In this document: positions 7,491 through 14,506 of the stretch, one piece after another
Position numbering within the stretch: the first letter of the stretch is position 1
Layout: the number at the start of each line of letters is the position of its first letter
Source: Alphaproteobacteria bacterium UBA2723
Lineage (GTDB): Bacteria; Pseudomonadota; Alphaproteobacteria; RF32; CAG-239
Assembly: GCA_002353835.1 (NCBI GenBank)
Contig: DEKL01000100.1
Span: forward strand, 11,882 to 29,908
Direction: 5' to 3'
Length of the DNA: 18,027 bases
Position numbers and translations under genes: made by a program
Notes under the pieces: generated by a model
The model's input: only the letters and a program-made list of their open reading frames with translations
Database searches by the model: none
Told to the model about the DNA's origin: nothing

Positions 7491-7847
7491 TTTATTGATT
7501 TCAGCCGTTTGAAGTAACTTATCAAACGGCTTAATTATTGAAAAGACTACATTTTTATCGTCGGTGAAAAAGTCCGATAATATCAATCTCAAAAAGTCGC
7601 GTTTTAAAGAAATTATCGGACTTTTTAGGATTTTGCTATTTTTCGATGAGGAAGTTTCACTTTTTACCTCATTGCTTTTGGCTTTTTTATCAACAATCCT
7701 CTCCGATTTTTCGGTTTCATAAATAGCCTTTGCGCCGATTGTGAAAAAATCTATCAGTCTGTTTGTCATTTCGTTAAGTTCAGCATCTGTAACGTCGGGA
7801 TAATAAACTTTTAGCTCTTCTTTGAGTAAATTATACGTATCAGTCAT
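7479..7847 (-). CDS. Hypothetical protein, 122 aa, possibly degraded
   Basis: No family is recognised. The N-terminal ~50 residues look like a genuine protein: acidic, helical, with PDVTDAELNEMTNRLIDFF near 20-38 and a following hydrophobic patch. The middle is a K/S-rich low-complexity linker. The C-terminal part is suspicious. It is encoded by a 15-bp perfect inverted repeat (7567-7581 with 7612-7626), then by the tRNA-Thr terminator hairpin, and its last residues (WCR) are antisense tRNA. No clear ribosome binding site precedes the ATG. It may be a small gene whose native 3' end was lost near the tRNA. Codon-like sequence in the first half argues against pure chance. Confidence 0.45.
   Translation of the reverse strand: MTDTYNLLKEELKVYYPDVTDAELNEMTNRLIDFFTIGAKAIYETEKSERIVDKKAKSNEVKSETSSSKNSKILKSPIISLKRDFLRLILSDFFTDDKNVVFSIIKPFDKLLQTAEINKWCR
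7503..7531 (+). terminator. Hairpin after tRNA-Thr, probable terminator
   Basis: AGCCGTTTGA at 7503-7512 pairs perfectly over 10 bp with TCAAACGGCT at 7522-7531 around a nine-base loop, then TAATTATT follows. The T-tract is imperfect, but position 13 bases after tRNA-Thr fits termination of that transcript. Confidence 0.6.
7567..7626. repeat. 15-bp perfect inverted repeat inside an ORF
   Basis: AAAAAGTCCGATAAT at 7567-7581 is the exact reverse complement of 7612-7626, with 30 bases between. The 60-base unit is a multiple of three and leaves the surrounding minus-strand frame open. Each strand ends the stem with TTTTT, so it could act as a long-loop bidirectional terminator. Alternatively it could be a small palindromic insertion in an ORF. 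Confidence 0.65.
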
Positions 7848-8058
7848 ATAGACTAGAATTTAAAAAATGCTTTGAATCTGACCGATTATTTTAACAAAAT
7901 GGAAATTTTATTTATTTCCTATATGCCACAAATAGCAAACATTCTTAACAACGCTCTTATATAGGGAAAGCAATGTAATAAGCTTTTTTAGTAGCTTTCC
8001 CTCTTTGTTTTGCTGTTTGTTTCCTAGATAGATAGTAAGATATCTTTCTATTACCTTA
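7848..8058. other. Intergenic region, no gene seen
   Basis: No reading frame with coding character was found. The one notable structure is an inverted repeat at 7963-8002. Confidence 0.5.
7963..8002. repeat. Inverted repeat/hairpin downstream of the 56-aa gene
   Basis: AGGGAAAGC at 7963-7971 pairs over nine bases with GCTTTCCCT at 7994-8002, with a T-rich 22-base loop that can form an inner AAGCT/AGCTT stem. No strong T-tract follows on either strand. It lies about 55 bases past the stop of the small minus-strand gene and may end its transcript. Confidence 0.45.
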
Positions 8059-8229
8059 TTATAATTCCCCTAATTGCACATAACGACGGATTTTATGTAC
8101 ATAATCAAAAGCTATATCTATGGTGTTTAACACAGGATAAGAAAAATCGTACCCGGGTATTTTATTAGAAAAATCAGGAGTTTTTCTTGCTCTCGCCATA
8201 TATTTTGTGGTTTTAGTAATTAATATCAT
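8059..8229 (-). CDS. Small hypothetical protein, 56 aa
   Basis: This short gene encodes MILITKTTKYMARARK... ending YVQLGEL. I recognise no family. The N-terminus is basic, then comes an aromatic-rich middle (IPGYDFSYPVLNTIDIAFDY), then a basic helix (VHKIRRYVQ). AAAGAGGT lies eight bases before the ATG, which is one of the better ribosome binding sites in the region. An internal ATG at codon 11 (MARARK) is the alternative start. It lies alone between the decayed transporter and the 122-aa ORF, on the same strand as both. Composition and the ribosome binding site favour a real small protein. Confidence 0.55.
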   Translation of the reverse strand: MILITKTTKYMARARKTPDFSNKIPGYDFSYPVLNTIDIAFDYVHKIRRYVQLGEL

Positions 8230-8279
8230 TAACACATACCTCTTTATAAATTAAAAAAAATTGAAACTTTTGGGAAGAC

Positions 8280-8304
8280 AGGGGTGCGTAATGCCAGCAC
8301 CCCT
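8280..8304. repeat. GC-rich hairpin AGGGGTGC/GCACCCCT
   Basis: AGGGGTGC at 8280-8287 pairs perfectly with GCACCCCT at 8297-8304 around a nine-base loop, striking in an AT-rich background. On the minus strand it follows the coding remnant that stops at 8329, and a run of eight T comes about 20 bases later. It is probably a terminator or leader structure for the 56-aa gene downstream. Confidence 0.5.
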
Positions 8305-8328
8305 AATCTATACGGAGTGAAATTGAAC

Positions 8329-8424
8329 TTATTTATGCTGCAAGGACATTATAGCTTGTTCGCGATAAACAATATATATATCATAAAATCTTGGATCTTT
8401 CATACGAACACGAAGAGGATTACT
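8329..8424 (-). pseudogene. Coding-like remnant, 31 codons, abutting the broken MFS gene
   Basis: One minus-strand frame, different from that of the MFS gene, reads SNPLRVRMKDPRFYDIYIVY and then REQAIMSLQHK before a stop. The composition is unlike random AT-rich translation. It is open from a stop at 8425-8427, an ATG lies at 8401-8403, and no convincing ribosome binding site precedes it. I do not recognise it, and it does not look like the second half of an MFS transporter. It overlaps the MFS stop by a few bases. It may be the 3' end of another gene joined here by deletion, or a very short gene. Confidence 0.35.
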
Positions 8425-9031
8425 TTAAAGAATTGAAAATGTGCAGAATGTTTGTGCTGTTATCTTCATATATCTTTTTAGGCTCGGCAAGTTTCAATGT
8501 TATCATAAAGGCAATAACCGCCGGAACAATGCTCGCTAACATCACAGCGCGTAGCGATATAAATACAAATACCATTCCCAAAAGAGAACCTATTGCCAAA
8601 GATAATTGTTCTAAAGACATATTTTTAGATACTTCTTTATGGTAATCATCTTTTTTGTTTATTTGAGCAAGACTATCATAGAGTAAAGCCCCATTATTTC
8701 CACTTGCTAAGGCTGTAGATAGTCCGTTCAAAATTGAAGCCGCAATTAATATAAAATAATTATGGGCAACAGCATAAAGAATAAAAGAAACGAGCATTGT
8801 TGCCGCACCACCACAACAAACCCACTTTCTCCCCCATTTATCCGAAAGACATCCTGTCGGAACTTCTAAAAGTGTAATTGACAGATTTTGAACAGCAAAG
8901 AGACTCATAGCTTCAACAAGATTACCGCAAATCTCTGCAAAAAACAAAACTTTAATGGGATAAAAAAGAATAAAGCAGCTCCAAAAACTATACCATCGCA
9001 GATATTTTATATTGTTTCGTATGTTCTTCAT
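8420..9031 (-). pseudogene. MFS transporter, truncated to its N-terminal half
   Basis: The 203-aa product has about six hydrophobic helices and the major facilitator motif A GCLSDKWGRKWV between helices 2 and 3. It also has a typical substrate-bundle pattern (LEVPTG, ASGNNGALLYDS). Full-length members have about 400 residues and twelve helices. This one stops after the loop that follows helix 6 (NILHIFNSLK), and no second half is found in any frame downstream. The start is ATG 9031; a TTG 18 bases upstream is also open. No good ribosome binding site is visible. Proteins of this subgroup are drug or sugar exporters, but a half-transporter is probably not functional. I regard it as a decaying gene. 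Confidence 0.75.
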
Positions 9032-9212
9032 GATTATGTCTTTATTCAAGCAACCGACCTCATATACCTATAAATCACAACAAATTAATTTTTGTTAAAA
9101 ATTCTAACGACATCAAAAATTAAGCTTTTAATACTTCTGAAAACTTCCATTACTCTTAACCGCATCTTAATCTCTCAATGTTAGCTTAAAATGACTGTAA
9201 TAGGAGGTTCTG

Positions 9213-9734
9213 ATGCTGACATCCCTGATTATCGGCAATATCTTTTCTTTTTTCTCGGCACTATGTATTGCCGTTTCCGCTGTCAAGAAAAGCAAAAAGA
9301 ATTTTATGTATTGGCAAATCGGGGACACTCTTTTTGGCATTATCGCCAACATCGCCCTATATGCCTACGCCGCCCTTGTCATCAGCATTATGTGCTTAAT
9401 TCGTAACATCCTTTCTTATAAGGATAAACTCACTAAAAACATTACCATAATCTTAATCATCTTAGGCATAATTATCGGACTATATGCTAACAATCGCGGA
9501 ATTATCGGTTGGCTTCCGATTATTGCATCGGCAACATATACAATATGTATCTATATAACCACAAACGAACAACAAATGCGTTGGGCGCTTATCTTTAACA
9601 TGTTGCTGTGGTTTGTTCATAATGCTTATGTTCAAGCTTATCCTTCAGCCATTGCAAACATTGTCTTGTGCCTTTGGACTGGTGTGCAAATATTAAGATA
9701 TGCACCAAAAAAATGTCGCAAAGCGGAGAAATAA
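9213..9734 (+). CDS. YgjV-family inner membrane protein
   Basis: The 173-aa protein is almost entirely hydrophobic with about six membrane helices and short loops. The pattern is that of the bacterial inner membrane protein family typified by E. coli YgjV: a small polytopic protein with a KKSKKNF loop after helix 1 and repeated W/N residues in the helices. Its function is not known. The start is well supported by TAGGAGG seven bases before the ATG. The stop is one base before the next ATG, so it is probably co-transcribed with the exonuclease gene. Nothing nearby suggests a role. Confidence 0.75.
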   Translation: MLTSLIIGNIFSFFSALCIAVSAVKKSKKNFMYWQIGDTLFGIIANIALYAYAALVISIMCLIRNILSYKDKLTKNITIILIILGIIIGLYANNRGIIGWLPIIASATYTICIYITTNEQQMRWALIFNMLLWFVHNAYVQAYPSAIANIVLCLWTGVQILRYAPKKCRKAEK

Positions 9735-9735
9735 T

Positions 9736-10350
9736 ATGCCTTTTATTCTTTTTGATACGGAATACACCAGTTGGAAAGGTTGCCAAGAAAACGGTTGGAC
9801 AGGCAACCAAAAAAAAGAAATTGTCCAAATCGCTGCCTTAAAAATAACGGATGACTTGCGGGTGATGGATACTTTTAATGAATTGTGCCGTCCGATTATT
9901 AACCCGATTCTATCTGACTATTTTGTAAAATTAACCCGCATTACCAATGAAATGGTGCAAAAAGAAGGGCACCCTTTCCCCGAAACATACGAGCGATTTA
10001 AAAAATTTGCCGGTAGCAATTTCTGTCTTTCACATTCCTGGGGCTCCGGTTATTACAACAAATCAGACGGAAGCATTATTGAAGAAAACCTGCGCCTGCA
10101 CAATTTGCCGACTGAATCAGACATAAAATATCGCAATATTGCCCATATTTTCAAAAAACTCTATAAAATCCACCATATAGATATAAAAAGCCAATCTTCC
10201 GGACAAATCGTTAAATTATTACATCTGGAAAAGCAACAGGAACATCTGCACTTAGACGAACATAATGCACTATTTGACAGTTATTCCATCTTAATCGGAT
10301 TAAGGTACTTCAGAGAGGATATCCTCCCTCTCATAAAAAGGCTCCGGTAA
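9736..10350 (+). CDS. DEDDh-family 3'-5' exonuclease
   Basis: The 204-aa protein belongs to the DnaQ-like 3'-5' exonuclease superfamily, closest in style to the KapD/ERI-1 exoribonuclease group. The Exo I motif is LFDTEYTSW with Asp7 and Glu9. The middle motif is SHSWGSGYYNKSDG (99-112), giving the second Asp, probably Asp111. The Exo III motif is HNALFD with His176 and Asp181, marking the DEDDh type. I chose ATG 9736 (MPFILFD) over an upstream in-frame start at 9700, because GGAG lies eight bases before it and the longer form adds 12 basic residues that overlap the upstream gene. The substrate (RNA or DNA) cannot be told. Confidence 0.85.
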   Translation: MPFILFDTEYTSWKGCQENGWTGNQKKEIVQIAALKITDDLRVMDTFNELCRPIINPILSDYFVKLTRITNEMVQKEGHPFPETYERFKKFAGSNFCLSHSWGSGYYNKSDGSIIEENLRLHNLPTESDIKYRNIAHIFKKLYKIHHIDIKSQSSGQIVKLLHLEKQQEHLHLDEHNALFDSYSILIGLRYFREDILPLIKRLR

Positions 10351-10387
10351 TAAAATTAAAAAACATCCGAAATGTACAAAGATTCTC

Positions 10388-10417
10388 TTGACATCTGAAG
10401 ATAAAAACATTTATATA
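10388..10417 (+). promoter_or_regulatory. Sigma-70-type promoter of secE-nusG
   Basis: A perfect TTGACA at 10388-10393 is followed after 18 bases by TATATA at 10412-10417 (or TTATAT after 17). It lies about 70 bases before secE in the only sizeable gap upstream. The leader after it contains a weak GGCA/TGCC hairpin near 10434-10455. Confidence 0.65.
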
Positions 10418-10487
10418 TTCCTAAATGTTTAATGGCAGTTAAGCATTAATTGCCGATGTTTGTAAAACTTATTGAAATGGTACAGCT

Positions 10488-10679
10488 ATGGGAAAAACAA
10501 ATCCGATACAATTTTTTAGACAAGTTAAACAAGAAGTAAAAAAGGTTACTTGGCCTTCAAAGAAAGACGTTATGCGCGCAACAGTTATGGTTATCGTTAT
10601 TGTTGCAATTGCCGCCGCATTTTTCTTTGTTGTAGATTTGTTTTTTGGCGCCATAGTTCGTGCTATATTTAGATATTAG
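10488..10679 (+). CDS. secE: Preprotein translocase subunit SecE
   Basis: The 63-aa protein has the short alphaproteobacterial form of SecE: an amphipathic N-terminal helix, the conserved QEVKKVTWPSKKDV (14-27), and one membrane helix at about 33-55. SecE clamps the SecY channel in the inner membrane and is essential. No clear ribosome binding site precedes the ATG, which is preceded by GGTACAGCT. nusG follows nine bases later, the nearly universal bacterial pairing. tRNA-Trp, often just upstream of secE, is absent here. Confidence 0.97.
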   Translation: MGKTNPIQFFRQVKQEVKKVTWPSKKDVMRATVMVIVIVAIAAAFFFVVDLFFGAIVRAIFRY

Positions 10680-10688
10680 GAGTTTCTT

Positions 10689-11222
10689 ATGACTGCTCGT
10701 TGGTATGTTGTTAACGTTTATTCCGGATCCGAGAAGAAAGTTGCTGAATCAATCCGTGAACAAGCTGTCTTAAAAAAGATGGATGACCGTATTTTGGAAG
10801 TCTTGGTTCCAACCGAACAGGTTGTTGAGGTTAGAAAAGGCACCAAAGTTAATGCCGAACACAAATTTTTCCCCGGCTATATCTTAGTTAAGATGGAAAT
10901 GAGTGAAGAAACTTGGCACGTTGTCAAAGATACACCGCGTGTTAGCGGTTTCTTAGGCAGCCGTAACAAGCCGCAAGCCATCAGCGAAAAAGAAGTTCAA
11001 CACATTATGGCACAAATTGAAGAAGGCATTGAACGCCCGACCGCACAGGTTTACTACGAAGTTGGCGAACAAGTTCGCGTAACAGATGGTCCGTTTGCCT
11101 CATTTGTCGGTATTGTTGAAGATGTTGACAATGAAAAATCTCGCTTGAAAGTTTCTGTTTCAATCTTTGGTCGTTACACACCGGTTGATTTGGACTTTAC
11201 TCAAGTTGAAAAAATTGCTTAA
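10689..11222 (+). CDS. nusG: Transcription termination/antitermination factor NusG
   Basis: The 177-aa protein has the usual two domains. The NGN domain (RWYVVNVYSGSEKKV at the start and FFPGYILVKMEM in the middle) binds the RNA polymerase clamp. The C-terminal KOW domain (VGEQVRVTDGPFASFVG) contacts Rho or ribosomal protein S10. Length is standard. AGGAG sits six bases before the ATG. It is co-transcribed with secE. Unusually, a strong terminator follows directly, so rplK, rplA, rplJ and rplL are not in this operon. Confidence 0.98.
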   Translation: MTARWYVVNVYSGSEKKVAESIREQAVLKKMDDRILEVLVPTEQVVEVRKGTKVNAEHKFFPGYILVKMEMSEETWHVVKDTPRVSGFLGSRNKPQAISEKEVQHIMAQIEEGIERPTAQVYYEVGEQVRVTDGPFASFVGIVEDVDNEKSRLKVSVSIFGRYTPVDLDFTQVEKIA

Positions 11223-11236
11223 AAAAAATAAAGATG

Positions 11237-11265
11237 AAAAAAGCTCCTGTTTAGGAGCTTTTTTT
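11237..11265. terminator. Bidirectional terminator between nusG and HD gene
   Basis: AAAAAAGCTCCT at 11237-11248 pairs over 12 bases with AGGAGCTTTTTT at 11253-11264 around GTTT. A- and T-tracts on both sides make it work on either strand. The stop codon of the convergent HD gene (11251-11253) lies inside the hairpin, so both transcripts must use it. Confidence 0.9.
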
Positions 11266-12066
11266 ATATCTGTTTTCTACAAATTTTTCCATTTCCAGCC
11301 AATAAGACTTTGCCTCTTCCTCTTTCCAATATTTTGAAAGGCAAGCAAAAAACTTCTCTAAAATATGGAGTCGCTGAATGAATAAAAACGAACTATCGTA
11401 ATTTACATCATAAAACCAAGACCACAAACATAATGCTTTGTCAGCAAGGTTACAGACATCACCGCGTGTCACGCATTTATGGGCAAAGAAATCTTTATTT
11501 ACTCTTTCGCTGATATTTTTGTTGTATGGGTCTTTATATTCAGAAGCAGACAAAAACATCGGACCGTACTTACCAAATTGCGTAATTAACAAATAAAAAT
11601 TAGCTAATTTATCCGCATCACGAACTAGAAACGAATTTCTTTCAATCAGTTTTTGTTCTAAGACTGATAAATTTTTATATTCTTCATCAGCATAAAGTTC
11701 CTCTATGAGGTGTCCGTGATGACGAATAGGTATTGTTATATCTTTTGAAGAAAAATCAGCTGTCTCAGAAAGCATCTCTGCCCCATAAACACCATGGTCA
11801 AGCCGTTTACCTTCACCCATTAGCAAAATTTCATAAAAACGCCCGATATCATGAAGCAAAACCATGGCCTGCAATTTATCAATTTCCTCTGGTTTACAAC
11901 CTGCAAAACAAGGCTCATGTCTTAATATAAAATTTCCGGCACCTAAAACCTGATAGGAGTGTTTTATTTTTTCATCCATAACCTCTATATGAAAACCGGA
12001 AATATTTTCCTTATACCTTTTTTTATACTCTGCATTAAGCAGTTTCTTAGCTTCTTTTAAATACAT
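11251..12066 (-). CDS. HD-domain phosphohydrolase
   Basis: The 271-aa protein is an HD-superfamily metal-dependent phosphohydrolase. Metal-site candidates in order are His36 (KHSYQVL), His72-Asp73 (LLHDIG), His91 (LDHGVYG), His116-His117 (IRHHGHL) and an Asp at 150 or 152 (RDADKL). Extra histidines between HD and the last Asp resemble HD-GYP-like and other multi-metal HD enzymes, but a GYP motif is absent. The substrate is unknown; nucleotides are the usual class. The start is fixed by AAAGAGGT six bases before the ATG. It is convergent with nusG and ends in the shared terminator. It appears to be transcribed alone. Confidence 0.85.
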   Translation of the reverse strand: MYLKEAKKLLNAEYKKRYKENISGFHIEVMDEKIKHSYQVLGAGNFILRHEPCFAGCKPEEIDKLQAMVLLHDIGRFYEILLMGEGKRLDHGVYGAEMLSETADFSSKDITIPIRHHGHLIEELYADEEYKNLSVLEQKLIERNSFLVRDADKLANFYLLITQFGKYGPMFLSASEYKDPYNKNISERVNKDFFAHKCVTRGDVCNLADKALCLWSWFYDVNYDSSFLFIQRLHILEKFFACLSKYWKEEEAKSYWLEMEKFVENRYKKSS

Positions 12067-12114
12067 AATAAACCTCTTTCATTTTACTTGAAAGATAACG
12101 CCAAACATTAAACA

Positions 12115-12155
12115 AAAAGTAAAGGGAACTTCTTACCTAAAAGAAATTCCCTTAC
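12115..12155 (-). terminator. Terminator of rpsU
   Basis: On the minus strand GTAAGGGAA (12147-12155) pairs with TTCCCTTTAC (12119-12128) with one bulged base. The inner parts can extend the stem through TTTCTT/AAGAA. TTTTTGTTT follows at once. It lies about 20 bases past the rpsU stop. Confidence 0.75.
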
Positions 12156-12176
12156 TCAAAAACATTCTACTAAAAA

Positions 12177-12383
12177 CTAGAAGCCTTCAGTATCTAAGCG
12201 TTTACGCAACTGTTTTCTTGATCTTCTGATAGCTTCAGCTTTACGGCGTGTCTTCTTTTCAGAATTCTTTTCATGACAACGTCTGAGCTTCATCTCACGG
12301 AAGATACCTTCGCGTTGCATTTTCTTCTTCAAAATCTTTAAAGACTGTGCAACGTCATTGCCGATAACAGTAACTTGAACCAC
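12177..12383 (-). CDS. rpsU: 30S ribosomal protein S21
   Basis: The 68-aa basic protein matches S21: N-terminal [30 protein letters not shown], then an R/K-rich helical tail. S21 sits on the 30S platform and helps initiation. The start is GTG (12381-12383), preceded by AGAGGTGAT at good spacing, and the N-terminus then matches the alphaproteobacterial form. It is a single-gene unit with its own promoter and terminator, divergent from serS. Confidence 0.96.
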   Translation of the reverse strand: MVQVTVIGNDVAQSLKILKKKMQREGIFREMKLRRCHEKNSEKKTRRKAEAIRRSRKQLRKRLDTEGF

Positions 12384-12427
12384 TTAAATCACCTCTTTTC
12401 TATTCTCTAAATGTTAAACTTGCGAGT

Positions 12428-12456
12428 CTTATAACACACATTTTTTAGAATGCAAA
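12428..12456 (-). promoter_or_regulatory. Candidate sigma-70 promoter of rpsU
   Basis: Read on the minus strand, TTTGCA (12451-12456) and TATAAG (12428-12433) are 17 bases apart and lie about 45 bases before the rpsU GTG. The match is moderate and the location is right. Confidence 0.45.
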
Positions 12457-12552
12457 CAAAAAACGACACAAAACTTTAAAAACTTTGTTGTTTTTATTTT
12501 CGTGTTAGTATATCAATTATTCAATGACATATCGTGTAAAAGGAGCGAACAG

Positions 12553-13845
12553 ATGATAGATATAAAATTGATACGCAAAAACCCAGACCTTGTTCGGGAA
12601 AATATAAAGAAGAAATTTCAAAACACAAAGCTTCCACTGGTTGATGAAGTAATTGATTTAGATAAGAAAAATCGCGCAGCCATTACAGAAATAGAAGCCT
12701 TACGCGCCCAAAGAACAAATCTATCCAAGCAAATCGGCGATTTAATGAAAGCTAACCAAAAAGATGCCGCTGAAAACATTAAAGCAGAAAGCCAAAAAAT
12801 CGGCGATAAGATTATAGAACTTGAAGCTTCACAAGAAAAATTGCAGGAAGAAATTAAACAACGCATGATGATTATCCCTAATATCATTGATGCAACCGTT
12901 CCTATTGGCGAAAATGATACAAAAAACGTGGAAATAGAACGTTTTGGCGAGCCAAAAGTTCCTGATTTTGAAGTTCCTTACCACACGGATATTATGGAAT
13001 CTCTTGATGGTATTGATTTAGACAGCGCACGTCGCGTTGCCGGAAACGGATTTTATTACCTTAAAGGCGATATTGCACGTTTACACTCAGCCGTTTTAAG
13101 CTATGCCAGAGATTTTATGATTGATAGAGGTTTCACTTATTGCATTCCGCCGTATATGATTCGCTCACAAGTTGTTGATGGCGTAATGAGCTTTGCTGAA
13201 ATGGACGCCATGATGTATAAAATTGAAGGTGAAGATTTGTATCTTATCGGCACTTCAGAACACTCTATGATTGGTAAATTTATAGACCAAATAATACCTG
13301 AAGAAGAATTGCCTTACACATTAACCAGTTATTCTCCTTGTTTTCGTAAAGAAAAAGGTGCGCACGGTATAGAAGAACGCGGTGTTTATCGTATTCACCA
13401 ATTTGAAAAACAAGAAATGATTGTAATTTGCAAACCGGAAGACCACATGACATGGTATAACAAGCTATGGCAAAACACAGTTGATTTCTTCCGCTCTCTG
13501 GATATCCCTGTACGTACCCTAGAGTGCTGTTCCGGTGATTTGGCAGATTTGAAAGTTAAATCATGTGATGTGGAAGCATGGTCCCCCAGACAGAAAAAAT
13601 ATTTTGAGGTTGGTTCATGCTCTACCTTAGGAGATGCTCAGGCACGTCGCCTAAAAATTCGTGTTGCAGGTAAAAATGGTAAGAAATATTTTGCTTATAC
13701 CTTAAATAACACTGTGGTAGCTCCACCACGTATGCTCATAGCCTTTTTAGAAAACAATTTACAAAAAGACGGCACTATCCGTATTCCGGAAAAACTGCAA
13801 CCCTATATGGGCGGCAAAAAATTTATCGGTAAAAGCGCCAAATAA
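12553..13845 (+). CDS. serS: Seryl-tRNA synthetase
   Basis: The 430-aa class II synthetase charges tRNA-Ser (and the Sec tRNA where present) with serine. An N-terminal coiled-coil arm (about 30-105) binds the tRNA extra arm. The catalytic core shows TSEHSM (234-239), motif 2 FRKEKGAHGIEERGVYRIHQ (264-283), and motif 3 LNNTVVAPPRMLIAFLEN (384-401) with Arg393. I chose ATG 12553 (MIDIKLIRKNPD) because AAAGGAGC precedes it and the family starts MxDxKxIRxNPD. An upstream in-frame start adds 17 unrelated residues. Motif 3 differs from the LNGSGLAVGR of most proteobacterial enzymes. It heads the plus-strand cluster. Confidence 0.96.
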   Translation: MIDIKLIRKNPDLVRENIKKKFQNTKLPLVDEVIDLDKKNRAAITEIEALRAQRTNLSKQIGDLMKANQKDAAENIKAESQKIGDKIIELEASQEKLQEEIKQRMMIIPNIIDATVPIGENDTKNVEIERFGEPKVPDFEVPYHTDIMESLDGIDLDSARRVAGNGFYYLKGDIARLHSAVLSYARDFMIDRGFTYCIPPYMIRSQVVDGVMSFAEMDAMMYKIEGEDLYLIGTSEHSMIGKFIDQIIPEEELPYTLTSYSPCFRKEKGAHGIEERGVYRIHQFEKQEMIVICKPEDHMTWYNKLWQNTVDFFRSLDIPVRTLECCSGDLADLKVKSCDVEAWSPRQKKYFEVGSCSTLGDAQARRLKIRVAGKNGKKYFAYTLNNTVVAPPRMLIAFLENNLQKDGTIRIPEKLQPYMGGKKFIGKSAK

Positions 13846-13866
13846 CGATATCCGTAAAGGAAAGTT

Positions 13867-14502
13867 ATGAAAAAAGTTGATAAAATTATCAATTTTATGC
13901 GGGTTTTGGAAGAAGTCTGTGTTGTTAAGCGTGATTTATTGATGTTTGACGGCTCGGAAGAAAACGATGCCATGCATATTTTCAAACTTTCCTTTTTAGT
14001 TATGCTTATTGCACCATACCTGAAAACCCCGGTAAATTATACCAAACTTCTGGAATTATCTCTTGTCCATGATATTGCAGAAAGCAAAACCGGCGATTAT
14101 ACCGTTGCCAACCAAATTGCCCATCCGGAGCTAAAAAAAGAAAAACAAAAAAGAGAAAACTTAGCCATTAAAGAAATTATACCACTTTTACCGGCACCAC
14201 TAAATAAAAAGATAAATGCTCTTTATAGAGAATACGAAAAAAAGCAATCCGTTGAAGCCAAAATTGTTTCTGTTTTAGATAAACTTGAAGCAAATCTGCA
14301 GGCTAATCAATACAAAGACGGTGACGTCCATTATTGGAAAAATTGTGAAAACGGCTGTGAATACTACAAAATGGCGCTTGAAAAGAAGCCTCTCGTTAAT
14401 GCCTTAGATGAGCCGATTATAACTGATTTGGAAAATGCCATAATTAAGCTGTCTGCAACAAATATGAAAAAATGCCACATTAAAGTTTCAAAGCAGGAGT
14501 AA
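13867..14502 (+). CDS. HD-domain hydrolase (YfbR/HDDC2-like)
   Basis: The 211-aa protein fits the HD_3 type of the HD superfamily, which includes YfbR 5'-deoxynucleotidase and HDDC2. Metal and catalytic candidates are ENDAMHIFKL with His37, LVHDIAESKTGDYT with His68-Asp69 and Glu72, and VLDKLEANLQA with Asp138. The family hydrolyses deoxynucleoside monophosphates or related phosphates, so a nucleotide-pool role is plausible but inferred. AAAGGAAAG lies just before the ATG. It starts 21 bases after serS and ends four bases before the next gene, so all are likely co-transcribed. Confidence 0.88.
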   Translation: MKKVDKIINFMRVLEEVCVVKRDLLMFDGSEENDAMHIFKLSFLVMLIAPYLKTPVNYTKLLELSLVHDIAESKTGDYTVANQIAHPELKKEKQKRENLAIKEIIPLLPAPLNKKINALYREYEKKQSVEAKIVSVLDKLEANLQANQYKDGDVHYWKNCENGCEYYKMALEKKPLVNALDEPIITDLENAIIKLSATNMKKCHIKVSKQE

Positions 14503-14506
14503 GTTA

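Noticed and set aside
8391..8645. 84-codon plus-strand open frame antisense to the MFS half
   Set aside because: It has no ribosome binding site, and its sequence is the shadow of the membrane-protein frame on the other strand.
7491..9212. Integrated island at tRNA-Thr
   Set aside because: I found no second copy of the tRNA-Thr 3' end in the following sequence and no integrase. The region looks eroded, but this specific claim is unsupported.
12502..12552. Upstream extension of serS
   Set aside because: The extra 17 residues do not match the family, and the strong AAAGGAGC site points to the internal ATG at 12553.
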